Assembly (NCBI GenBank): GCA_016126025.1
Contig: JAEFDA010000083.1
Span: forward strand, 1-8,237
DNA: 8,237 bases
Source: Nitrososphaerota archaeon
GTDB taxonomy: Archaea > Thermoproteota > Nitrososphaeria > Nitrososphaerales > Nitrosopumilaceae
Direction of reading: 5' to 3'
Within the stretch, counting starts at the first letter, position 1, and every line of letters begins with the position of its first letter. This document shows positions 1 through 6,266 of this stretch, in pieces. The position numbers were made by a program, and so were the translations under genes. The notes under the pieces are model-generated. The model had not been told where the DNA came from. It saw only the letters and a list, made by a program, of their open reading frames with translations, and searched no databases.

Positions 1-558
1 TTGGATCTACGCGCCTTGGACTGGCAGGCTGCTGTGGTGTGGGTTCGGCGGTCGGTGAGTGGTAGAGACGCAGGTCGGCGCCGGAATGCCAGTGGCGGTA
101 CTCCTTAGAGAGAGCCGATCGAGAGTTTTTGACTCTGCCCGAGAGGACCACGCCATGATCAAGAGGCGCTGGACCGTTGGGCACAGGGCCGGTATGGTCA
201 TGTAGCCCGCCGTGTAGGCCAGCACCGTCGACACAGGCAAGAAGTGCGGCCTCGCGCCCAATATGTCCCATACTTGGCGCCAGAAGTTCCTGGACGGGGG
301 AACGGACGCTCGCCGGCAGCCCCGGCGCCCGGGCCATATGGGCGGTCCGGGAGAATGCGGCCCCCGGGGCACCGGCGGGCCAGATCGCCCCGACCAACGA
401 TCTCTTCAAAAAGGCCTTGGAGGGGAGGAAGAGGCGGCCATAGCGGAACATCTGCGCAATCTCTACCACTCGCCACCCGGGCGTGAACCCGCTGCAAAGT
501 TGGGGATTGCGAATATCATCCGGCGTGTCATGACGGCCGCGCGCCCGGGACGGCCGCG
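1..558. other. Left-edge region with no defensible gene
   Basis: About 560 bases without a recognisable product. Several frames are open on both strands, which is common in GC-rich DNA. The longest runs leftward off the window edge on the minus strand: from an ATG at 451-449 it stays open to position 1 (about 150 codons). Its translation is rich in Pro and His, poor in acidic residues and matches no family I know. A plus-strand frame ending at the TAG at 441-443 finishes with a plausible-looking tail (NDLFKKALEGRKRRP) and uses ATA for Ile like the neighbouring genes, but its only starts are weak (TTG at 177). A small hairpin (AGAGT 122-126 / ACTCT 132-136, loop TTTTG) lies near the left end. 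The region could be intergenic DNA, decayed gene remnants or the edge of an unknown gene; I cannot decide from sequence alone. Confidence 0.4.
41..490. repeat. Degenerate inverted repeat (arms 41-73 and 452-490)
   Basis: The plus strand at 41-73 and the minus strand at 490-452 share GGGTTC at the outer end, an exact 12-mer GAGTGGTAGAGA (57-68; 471-460 on minus) and CGCAG at the inner end. The arms differ by 3-nt length changes on each side of the 12-mer. Read in the matching frame, both arms encode a V-x-SGRD peptide (V-S-V-S-G-R-D at left, R-V-A-S-G-R-D at right). The arms enclose about 380 bp. They could be remains of a small mobile element, or two diverged fragments of one gene in opposite orientation. 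No target-site duplication was seen. Confidence 0.35.
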
Positions 559-570
559 AAATTTTAAAAC
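559..570 (+). promoter_or_regulatory. TATA-like promoter of the dehydratase operon
   Basis: An AT-only stretch, ATTTTAAAA (561-569), stands out in very GC-rich surroundings and is preceded by CGAA, a purine-containing BRE-like context. Its centre lies about 28 bases before the ATG at 594. That is the spacing expected if transcription starts at or next to the start codon, giving a leaderless mRNA. No Shine-Dalgarno sequence precedes the ATG, which agrees. Seen directly: the box and the spacing. Inferred: its use as the promoter for all four genes up to 4322. Confidence 0.65.
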
Positions 571-593
571 CCCGCCGTGCGCCACGCCATACT

Positions 594-1865
594 ATGAACC
601 TCACCGAGAAGATACTGGCCAGGGCATCCAAAAGGGAGCGCGTCTCCCCCGGCGATGTCATATTCGCCGACGTGGACAGGGCCATGGTGCACGACGTCTC
701 CGGACCGGGGGTCATCAAGGTCTTTGAGAAGCTCCAGAAGAGGGGCATCGACACGAGCCGGCTCTGGGACCCCTCCCGCGTATGGGTGGCCGAGGACCAC
801 TTCGTGCCGTCCGCCGAGAAGATATCCGCCCAGAATCTGGTCAGGCTCTCCGAGTTCGTCAGATCCCACGGCATAACCAAATACTACAGGTACGGGATGG
901 GCCAGTACGGCATCTGCCACTCGCTCTCCCACGAGGAGGCGCTGGTGCTCCCCGGCGAGGTGTACGTGGGGGGCGACTCCCACACCAACACGACCGGGGC
1001 CCTGGGGGCATTCGCCTGCGGCCTGGGGCACACCGACATGGCGTACGTGCTGCTCAAGGGCCGGATATGGTTCCGGGTCCCCGAGACCATCCTGATACGG
1101 ATATCGGGCAGGCTGCCCCGGGACGTCACGGCCAAGGATGTCATACTGCGCATAATAGGGGACATGGGAACCGACGGGGGGGCCTACCGCACCATGCAGT
1201 TTGCCGGAGATACCGTATCGAATATGTCGGTGGAGGACCGCCTCACCATGTGCAACATGACCACCGAGGCGGGAGCCAAGAACGGGATAGTGGAACCGGA
1301 CACCAAGACGGTGTCATATCTGGAGTCCCGGGGCGCCCGGGGGGTCCGCACGATAAGCCCGGATCCGGACGCCTCATACCACCAGACCATAGAGTATGAT
1401 GCCGAGTCCCTGGTCCCGGTGGTGGCCGAGCCATATTCCCCGGACAACATAACGCCCGTGGCCGAGGCGCCCTCCGAGGATCTGGACAAGGCCTACATAG
1501 GATCGTGCACGGGGGCCAAGTACGAGGACCTGGCCGCCGCCGCCCGCATACTGAAGGGCCGCCAGGTGAAGATCCGCACCGAGGTGCTCCCGGCCACCAT
1601 GTCGATATACCGCCGTGCAGTGGCCGACGGGCTGGTCTCCACGTTCATCGAGTCGGGGGCGATGGTGGGCCCGCCCACCTGCGGCGCCTGCTGCGGAGCC
1701 CATATGGGAGTGCTGGCCGACGGGGAGGTATGCATCAGCACCACCAACCGCAACTTCCCCGGCAGGATGGGCCACCCCGGCTCCCGCACGTACCTGGCGT
1801 CACCGGCCGTGGCCGCCGCCTCGGCCGTAACGGGGCGCATAACCCCGCCGGGGGACTTGGATTGA
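594..1865 (+). CDS. Archaeal-type isopropylmalate isomerase/homoaconitase large subunit (LeuC/LysT-like)
   Basis: Large subunit of a [4Fe-4S] hydro-lyase that isomerises a 2- or 3-hydroxy acid through an unsaturated intermediate; it works in the cytoplasm with the small subunit encoded next. The product is 423 aa, the usual length of the archaeal/LysT class and shorter than bacterial LeuC (about 466). Visible motifs: EDH at 67-69, GGDSHTNTTGALGAF around 126-140, IGSCTGAKYED with Cys305, and PPTCGACCGAHMG with Cys363 and Cys366. The cluster ligands thus follow the family pattern C-x57-C-x2-C. The C-terminal TTNRNFPGRMGH and the Ala-rich AVAAASAVTG are also family features. The ATG start is supported by the TATA box 28 bases upstream and by the N-terminus MNLTEKILA. 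The substrate is not fixed by this subunit: isopropylmalate, homocitrate/homoaconitate or a relative. A complete bacterial-type LeuCD follows, so I favour homoaconitase (lysine by the alpha-aminoadipate route), as an inference. Confidence 0.93.
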   Translation: MNLTEKILARASKRERVSPGDVIFADVDRAMVHDVSGPGVIKVFEKLQKRGIDTSRLWDPSRVWVAEDHFVPSAEKISAQNLVRLSEFVRSHGITKYYRYGMGQYGICHSLSHEEALVLPGEVYVGGDSHTNTTGALGAFACGLGHTDMAYVLLKGRIWFRVPETILIRISGRLPRDVTAKDVILRIIGDMGTDGGAYRTMQFAGDTVSNMSVEDRLTMCNMTTEAGAKNGIVEPDTKTVSYLESRGARGVRTISPDPDASYHQTIEYDAESLVPVVAEPYSPDNITPVAEAPSEDLDKAYIGSCTGAKYEDLAAAARILKGRQVKIRTEVLPATMSIYRRAVADGLVSTFIESGAMVGPPTCGACCGAHMGVLADGEVCISTTNRNFPGRMGHPGSRTYLASPAVAAASAVTGRITPPGDLD

Positions 1866-1867
1866 CC

Positions 1868-2356
1868 GTGGACTGCCCGGCCGGCAGGGCCATAAAGTAC
1901 GAACGCGACAACATAGACACCGATGTCATAATACCGGGGCAGTATCTCAAGATCCACGACTACTCCGAGCTGGCGACCCACGCCATGGAGGGGCTGGACC
2001 CCTCGTTCCACTCCAAGGGCGGCTCATACATAGTAGCGGGCCGCAACTTCGGATGTGGCTCCTCCCGGGAGCATGCCCCCATAGCCCTGGCCGAGTCGGG
2101 CATCCGGGCAGTGCTGGCCCTCTCCTTTGCGCGCATATTCTACCGCAACTCGGTGGACGGCGCCTTCCTGCTCCCCATCGAGATAGAGCAGGACGCGTAC
2201 AGCGGCATATCCGACGGGGACGACATATCGGTGGACGTAGACGGCGGCACGCTGACCGACCACACCACCTCCCGGTCATATTCCATCAAACCATTCCCCG
2301 AGATAATCCGAAGGATAATAGACTCCGGCGGCCTGTTCGGGTACGACCCGGAGTGA
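1868..2356 (+). CDS. Archaeal-type isopropylmalate isomerase/homoaconitase small subunit (LeuD/LysU-like)
   Basis: Small (swivelling) subunit that closes the active site over the Fe-S large subunit and reads the substrate side chain. The product is about 162 aa, typical of archaeal LeuD/LysU. With the GTG start it has NIDTDVIIPGQYLKI at 15-29, GRNFGCGSSREHA at 58-70, SFARIFYRNSVDGAFLLP in the middle and GGLFGYDPE at the C-terminus. The start is uncertain: GTG 1868 lies two bases after the large-subunit stop and gives an N-terminus whose distance to DTD matches a methanogen LeuD I remember. TTG 1862 would overlap that stop as TTGA and has a GGGGGA at good distance. The specificity loop reads YLKI; as I recall, methanogen isopropylmalate isomerases have YLVY here and homoaconitases YLRT. 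The basic residue therefore leans towards a substrate with an extra carboxylate. Coupled to the preceding large subunit, its partner. Confidence 0.9.
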   Translation: MDCPAGRAIKYERDNIDTDVIIPGQYLKIHDYSELATHAMEGLDPSFHSKGGSYIVAGRNFGCGSSREHAPIALAESGIRAVLALSFARIFYRNSVDGAFLLPIEIEQDAYSGISDGDDISVDVDGGTLTDHTTSRSYSIKPFPEIIRRIIDSGGLFGYDPE

Positions 2357-3759
2357 TGGCCAAAACGCTCTTTGACAAGGTGTGGGACTCCCATACGGTG
2401 GTGGACGGCGGGGACGGCCCCGCCTTGCTGTATGTGGACCGGCACCTGGTCCACGAGGTGACCTCCCCGCAGGCGTTCGAGGGGCTCAGGATGGCCGGCC
2501 GCCGGGTGCGCCGCCCCGACCTCACCGTGGCGACGGTGGACCACAACATACCCACCACAAAGCGGGGCCTGCCCATAGTGGACCAGACGTCCCGGGTACA
2601 GATAGGCACGTTGGAGTCCAACTGCCGGCAGTTCGGCGTTACGCTGTTCGGAATGGACAGCCCCCATCAGGGCATAGTGCACGTGATAGGCCCGCAGCTG
2701 GGCATCACGCTGCCCGGCTCCACCATAGTGTGCGGCGACTCGCACACCTCGACACACGGGGCGTTCGGCGCCTTTGCCTTGGGCATAGGCACCAGCGAGG
2801 TGGAACACGTCTTGGCCACGCAGACCATATGGCTGGAGAAGCCCCGGCCGTACTTGGTGACCATGGACGGCCGCCCCGGGCATATGGTGACGGCCAAGGA
2901 TCTCATACTGTACCTGATACGGGAGATAGGAACCGGCGGCGGGGCCGGGCACGTGTTCGAGTATTCCGGCGAGGCGGTCCGCGCGATGAGCATGGAGCAG
3001 CGCATGACCATATGCAACATGTCCATCGAGGGGGGCGCCCGCGCCGGGATGGTGGCCCCCGACGACACCACGTATGAATACCTGCGGGGGAGGCGGCATA
3101 TCCAGGAGAACTTTGAGGAGATGGTGGACGTGTGGCGCGATACCCTGCGCTCGGATCCGGGAGCCCGGTTCGCCAAGTCCCATGCCATGCAGGCCGGTAT
3201 GGTGGCCCCCCAAGTGTCGTGGGGCACCAACCCAGGCATGACCTGCGACATCACAGAGCCGGTTCCGCACCCCGACGAGTACTCACAGGGGGATCCGGAC
3301 AGGGAACGGGGGGCCCGCCGGGCGCTGGAGTACATGGACTTGGAGCCGGGCACCCAGATGACCGACATCAGGGTGGACCGGGTCTTCATAGGGTCGTGCA
3401 CCAACGCCAGGTTGGAGGATCTGGTGCAGGCCGCCGAGGTGGCCAAGCTGGGAAGGGTGGCCGACGGGGTCCGGGCCATGGTGGTGCCCGGATCCCAGGC
3501 CGTAAAGGAGGATGCCGAGGGGCAGGGCCTCCACGACGTGTTTATCCGGGCGGGCTTTGAGTGGCGCAACTCGGGGTGCAGCATGTGCCTGGGTATGAAC
3601 CCCGACATACTGGAGCCGGGGCAGCGGTGCGCCAGCACGTCTAACCGCAACTTCGAGGGGCGCCAGGGCTCGGGGGGCCGCACCCACCTGCTCAGCCCGG
3701 CCATGGCCGCGGCCGCCGCCCTGACCGGCCGCCTGACCGACGTCCGGGAGCTGGCATGA
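2356..3759 (+). CDS. leuC: 3-isopropylmalate dehydratase large subunit, bacterial type
   Basis: Large subunit of isopropylmalate isomerase (EC 4.2.1.33), which converts 2-isopropylmalate to 3-isopropylmalate in leucine synthesis. The 467-aa product matches bacterial LeuC (about 466) and is clearly a different lineage from the 423-aa paralogue upstream. Motifs: N-terminal MAKTLFDKVWDSH, VDHNIPT at 61-67, CGDSHTSTHGAFG around 126-138, and IGSCTNARLEDL with Cys348. NSGCSMCLGMNPD supplies Cys408 and Cys411. These positions are one residue off the E. coli LeuC ligands as I know them (347, 407, 410), so the [4Fe-4S] site is intact. SNRNFEGRQGSGGRTHLLSPAMAAAAALTG is the canonical C-terminal substrate region. 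The ATG start overlaps the previous stop by one base (TGATG). An open frame extends further upstream, but that part is antisense-like reading of the small-subunit gene, and the family N-terminus begins at 2356. Confidence 0.96.
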   Translation: MAKTLFDKVWDSHTVVDGGDGPALLYVDRHLVHEVTSPQAFEGLRMAGRRVRRPDLTVATVDHNIPTTKRGLPIVDQTSRVQIGTLESNCRQFGVTLFGMDSPHQGIVHVIGPQLGITLPGSTIVCGDSHTSTHGAFGAFALGIGTSEVEHVLATQTIWLEKPRPYLVTMDGRPGHMVTAKDLILYLIREIGTGGGAGHVFEYSGEAVRAMSMEQRMTICNMSIEGGARAGMVAPDDTTYEYLRGRRHIQENFEEMVDVWRDTLRSDPGARFAKSHAMQAGMVAPQVSWGTNPGMTCDITEPVPHPDEYSQGDPDRERGARRALEYMDLEPGTQMTDIRVDRVFIGSCTNARLEDLVQAAEVAKLGRVADGVRAMVVPGSQAVKEDAEGQGLHDVFIRAGFEWRNSGCSMCLGMNPDILEPGQRCASTSNRNFEGRQGSGGRTHLLSPAMAAAAALTGRLTDVRELA

Positions 3760-4322
3760 TGGAGCCTTTCCATACCGTCGTATCACGGGTGGCGCCCTTC
3801 CCCGAACCCAACGTGGACACCGACCAGATAATACCCAAGCAGTTTCTCAAGCTCGTGTCGCGCGCCGGGTTCGGGAAGCACCTGTTCCATGACCGCCGCG
3901 GCCCCGGGTTCTTCCTGGACGACCCCAAGTATGCGGATTGCCGCATACTTGCCGCCGGGGACAACTTTGGGTGCGGCTCCTCCCGGGAGCACGCCGTCTG
4001 GGCGCTAAAGGACCACGGCTTCGCCGTCATCGTGTCGACGTCCTTCGCCGACATATTCCACAGTAACTGCATCAAGAACGGCATACTGCCGGTGCGGCTG
4101 CCGCCGGACGAGGCGGGGCGGGTCATGGCCGAGCGGGGCCCCGTCACGGTGGACCTGGGGTGCCAGGAGATCCGGATGCCCGACTGTACCATACCCTTCC
4201 GCATGGACCCCTATCAGAGGACCGTGCTGCTGGAGGGACTCGACGAGATAGCCCGAACCCTGGGGCACGAGAGTCTCATATCCGCGTACGAGCGAGACCG
4301 CGGGCCCCCATCCCTGATGTGA
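3756..4322 (+). CDS. leuD: 3-isopropylmalate dehydratase small subunit, bacterial type
   Basis: Small subunit partner of the preceding LeuC. The 188-aa product is slightly shorter than E. coli LeuD (about 201). Motifs: NVDTDQIIPKQFLKLVSRAGFGKHLF at about 19-44, the hallmark of bacterial LeuD; GDNFGCGSSREHAVWAL at 68-84; STSFADIFHSNCIKNGILP. The C-terminal LGHESLISAYE corresponds to the normal end of the family (E. coli LQHDDAIAAYE, from memory), so the gene is complete. The start ATG overlaps the leuC stop as ATGA (3756-3759), a coupling arrangement; a second ATG follows immediately at 3759. The last 47 bases are also the 3' end of the nucleotidylyltransferase gene on the opposite strand. There is therefore no room for a terminator between the convergent operons, and each transcript must read into the other gene. 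Confidence 0.95.
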   Translation: MMEPFHTVVSRVAPFPEPNVDTDQIIPKQFLKLVSRAGFGKHLFHDRRGPGFFLDDPKYADCRILAAGDNFGCGSSREHAVWALKDHGFAVIVSTSFADIFHSNCIKNGILPVRLPPDEAGRVMAERGPVTVDLGCQEIRMPDCTIPFRMDPYQRTVLLEGLDEIARTLGHESLISAYERDRGPPSLM

Positions 4323-5007
4323 TGGCGCGGACCATCGCACCCTTCCGCTCCAGGACGGCGGGCGACTCGGCGTCCAGCCAGGGTGTGTCTCCTATGTCGT
4401 AGGCGGCCACGCCGCCTTCCGAGGCCATCTCCTGCAGTATGTCATAGGAGAGGTTGACGGGGCCCCGCATGTTGCGTATCCTGTCCAGGACGGCCTGCCC
4501 CAGCACGTATATTCCCAGGCACTCGCAGTAGGGCAGCTCCAGTATGGGCTTCTCCTGGAACCGTACCACCATGCCGCCGGACACCTCCGCAAAGCCGGTC
4601 TCCTCGGGGCGCCGGGAGCGCACCGCCATGCAGGCGGCCGCCCCGGATTCGCGGTACCGTTCCACCATATCGTGTATATTCAGGGCGCACAGGTTGTCGC
4701 AGAACCACAGCACAAAGTCCCCCGGTATGTCGGCGTGCCGCAGGTCGCCGCCGGTGCCGCTTCCGGAGTCCTGCACGAAGGTTATCGGCTTGGAGCCGTA
4801 TCCTGCATACCTGTGCCGTATCTGGGCGCCCATGCCTTTCAGGTCTGCTATTATGACGATGTCTGATATGGCGTCGCTGGCGTCCATGTGGTTTATGACG
4901 TGCTCTATTATGGGCCGGCCGCCGGCGGGCATCATGGCCTTGGGGAAGTGGTCCGTGAAAGGGCGGGCCCGGGTGCCCCGGCCCCCGGCCATTATGACGC
5001 CGATCAT
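4276..5007 (-). CDS. Sugar-1-phosphate nucleotidylyltransferase
   Basis: A 243-aa cytoplasmic enzyme of the nucleotidyltransferase (GlmU/RmlA/ManC-like) fold that activates a sugar-1-phosphate with an NTP to give an NDP-sugar for glycan or glycolipid synthesis. The signature is complete at the N-terminus: MAGGRGTRARPFTDHFPKAMMPAGG at 6-30, with the G-G-x-G-T-R phosphate loop and the PKAM lysine (Lys23). A GTGG (84-87) stands where the family often has GTAG/GTAGAL. WFCDNL (Asp104) is the metal-binding Asp, with Cys in place of the usual Gly before it. FQEKP is the sugar-binding block, and DTPWLDAESPAVL resembles the common W-x-D-x-G-T-P-x-x-L near the end. No C-terminal hexapeptide acyltransferase domain. 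The sugar and base cannot be told; mannose/GTP or glucose/dTTP-like activities are both possible. The ATG overlaps the uS9 stop as ATGA, so it is co-translated with a ribosomal gene. Its 3' end overlaps leuD by 47 nt. Confidence 0.88.
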   Translation of the reverse strand: MIGVIMAGGRGTRARPFTDHFPKAMMPAGGRPIIEHVINHMDASDAISDIVIIADLKGMGAQIRHRYAGYGSKPITFVQDSGSGTGGDLRHADIPGDFVLWFCDNLCALNIHDMVERYRESGAAACMAVRSRRPEETGFAEVSGGMVVRFQEKPILELPYCECLGIYVLGQAVLDRIRNMRGPVNLSYDILQEMASEGGVAAYDIGDTPWLDAESPAVLERKGAMVRAITSGMGARGLARTRI

Positions 5008-5447
5008 CGGTAGGATTTCTGCTTGCGGCGCCGCGCCCCCGGCCCGCCGAACTTTTTGGGTTCCTTGCGCCTGGCGTCGCCGCTCACCAGATACTTGTCG
5101 TACTCGCTGAGCCGCTTCCGCAGGTCGTCGCGGACCGGCTTCTGGAGAGGATGGTCCCGGGGCTCCTTGCGGGACTTTGTCCAGCCCACCAGAGCTCTGG
5201 ATATGGCGATGGCCGCCGCCCCGGCCTGCCCCATGTAGCCGCCGCCGTGCACGCGCACCGATATGCTGACCTTCTCCCGTATCTCCCCGGCGACCTCCAG
5301 TGGGGCCAGTATGGTCTCCCGGGCCGTCTCCTGGGATATCATCTCGACGGGTATGTTGTTTATCCGGACGCTCCCGTTGCCCTTTCTTATGTGGACAAAG
5401 GCGCTGGCCGTCTTGCGGGTGGCAAAGTAAATCTCGGCCTTGGTCAT
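5004..5447 (-). CDS. rpsI: Small ribosomal subunit protein uS9
   Basis: Protein of the 30S head whose basic C-terminal tail reaches the P-site tRNA. With the ATG at 5447 the product is 147 aa. Motifs: IYFATRKTASAFVHIRKGNGSVRINN at the N-terminus, GGGYMGQAGAAAIAISRALV in the core (the uS9 GQAGA-x-x-x-I-x-R-AL block), RKEPKKFGGPGARRRKQKSYR at the C-terminus, ending in the invariant K-S-Y-R. A GTG at 5456 would add three residues (V/M-D-R). I prefer ATG 5447 because it forms the ATGA overlap with the uL13 stop (5446-5444), the same junction used twice elsewhere in this window, and has GGGGTGG just upstream. Part of the rpo3-eL18-uL13-uS9 cluster common to archaea. Confidence 0.96.
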   Translation of the reverse strand: MTKAEIYFATRKTASAFVHIRKGNGSVRINNIPVEMISQETARETILAPLEVAGEIREKVSISVRVHGGGYMGQAGAAAIAISRALVGWTKSRKEPRDHPLQKPVRDDLRKRLSEYDKYLVSGDARRKEPKKFGGPGARRRKQKSYR

Positions 5448-5893
5448 TCGGTCCACCCCACCGTCCTGCCCAGGTCGGCCATCGTGGTGTAGTTGGCCGC
5501 CGCCCGGGTTATCTGGGCATTCTCTATGCGGGTCTTCTTGAGGGAGCGGACCCCCTGGGGCACCCCTATGTACGTCCGGAGCCTCTTGTGAGCCGCCCTT
5601 CCGGAGGGCTTCTTTCGGGGGAGCATGCCCCGAACCATCCTGTCCATTATGGTGTCCGGGCGCCGGGGATGGAACGGGCCGTGCCGGGGGTGCAGTATGC
5701 TGGCTATCTCCAAAAAGTCCCTATACTCGGATATTATGCTGGCGCGGGAGCCGCTTATCATTATCTTTTCGCAGTTGACCAATGTTACCCGGTTCCCCTG
5801 CAATAGCATCTTTGCCGCGTACGAGGCCAGCCTGCCGGCTATGTGGTCGGTGGAGTCCACCACTATGTGTTGGGAGATGTCCCCGTCAGCCAA
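5444..5893 (-). CDS. rplM: Large ribosomal subunit protein uL13
   Basis: Early-assembling 50S protein. The product is 149 aa from a TTG start. Motifs: VVDSTDHIAGRLASYAAKMLLQGNRVTLVN at the N-terminus (the D-x-x-x-H-I-x-GRLAS-x-A/VAK-x-LL signature), EKIMISGSRASIISEYRDFL, HPRHGPFHPRRPDTIMDRMVRGMLPRKK-SGR (the R-G-M-L-P block), and KRLRTYIGVPQGV. No ATG is available between the eL18 stop region and the first conserved residues. The TTG at 5893 lies 8 nt inside eL18 (TTGGCTGA) and is preceded by GAGG about 9 nt upstream, a usable ribosome-binding site. Upstream extension of the frame is only an antisense-free shadow of eL18 in another frame. The end overlaps uS9 by 4 nt. Confidence 0.95.
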   Translation of the reverse strand: MADGDISQHIVVDSTDHIAGRLASYAAKMLLQGNRVTLVNCEKIMISGSRASIISEYRDFLEIASILHPRHGPFHPRRPDTIMDRMVRGMLPRKKPSGRAAHKRLRTYIGVPQGVRSLKKTRIENAQITRAAANYTTMADLGRTVGWTE

Positions 5894-6248
5894 GCAGCAC
5901 CACCTCGTGCCCGGTGGGCCGCTCTGACACGACGCCGGTGTGGTCCAGTATGCGGCCCCCGGCCTTGCGTATCTTGGAGGCGGCCGACTCGGATATCCCG
6001 AAGCAGAAGAGCGAGACGCCGTGGGATATGGCGCCCGTCCCCAGCACCTTGCCGGGGAATACCACCACGTCCCCCTCCTTGGTGCGCAAGTCCAGGCCCT
6101 TGACATTGATGGTGCGCCGGGATGCCGACTGCTTGAGGGCGTACTCGGAGACCCTCCTCCAGATGGGCGCCCCGTGCTCGGCTGACGCCCTCTTCAAATA
6201 CCGGGCCATCCGTATCCGGTGCTCGTTGACCAACGGGGCTTTGGGCAT
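5886..6248 (-). CDS. rpl18e: Large ribosomal subunit protein eL18
   Basis: Archaeal/eukaryotic 50S protein with no bacterial eL18 counterpart; its fold is related to uL15. The product is 120 aa, normal for archaea. Motifs: W-R-R-V-S-E near 30, INVKGLDLRTKEGDVVVFPGKVLGTGAI (N-x-x-L-x-x-x-x-x-x-x-x-x-VVPGKVLG-x-G block), and SAASKIRKAGGRILDHTGVV, resembling the family A-x-x-K-I-x-x-x-G-G motif. The ATG start is 18 nt after the rpo3 stop, with GGAG four bases upstream. The stop lies inside the uL13 start region. Its presence alone argues for an archaeal chromosome. Confidence 0.95.
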   Translation of the reverse strand: MPKAPLVNEHRIRMARYLKRASAEHGAPIWRRVSEYALKQSASRRTINVKGLDLRTKEGDVVVFPGKVLGTGAISHGVSLFCFGISESAASKIRKAGGRILDHTGVVSERPTGHEVVLLG

Positions 6249-6266
6249 TCCGACTCCAATATTAAC

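Noticed and set aside
54..80. tRNA D-arm-like string GAGTGGTAGAGA (also on the minus strand near 471-460)
   Set aside because: No T-loop with the invariant bases, no matching acceptor stem and no anticodon stem at the right distance in either place.
121..136. Hairpin with a T-rich loop as a terminator
   Set aside because: Only a 5-bp stem with no T-tract after it and no gene clearly ending there; too weak to call.
2053..2355. N-terminal extension of leuC upstream of the ATG at 2356
   Set aside because: The upstream part of the frame is an alternative-frame reading of the small-subunit gene; the LeuC family N-terminus begins at 2356 with MAKTLFDKVW.
2140..3270. A 376-codon minus-strand open frame opposite leuC (and a second, 368-codon one at 2667-3773)
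   Set aside because: Both are antisense to a clear, motif-complete leuC. They arise from its GC-rich third positions, and their translations show no family motif.
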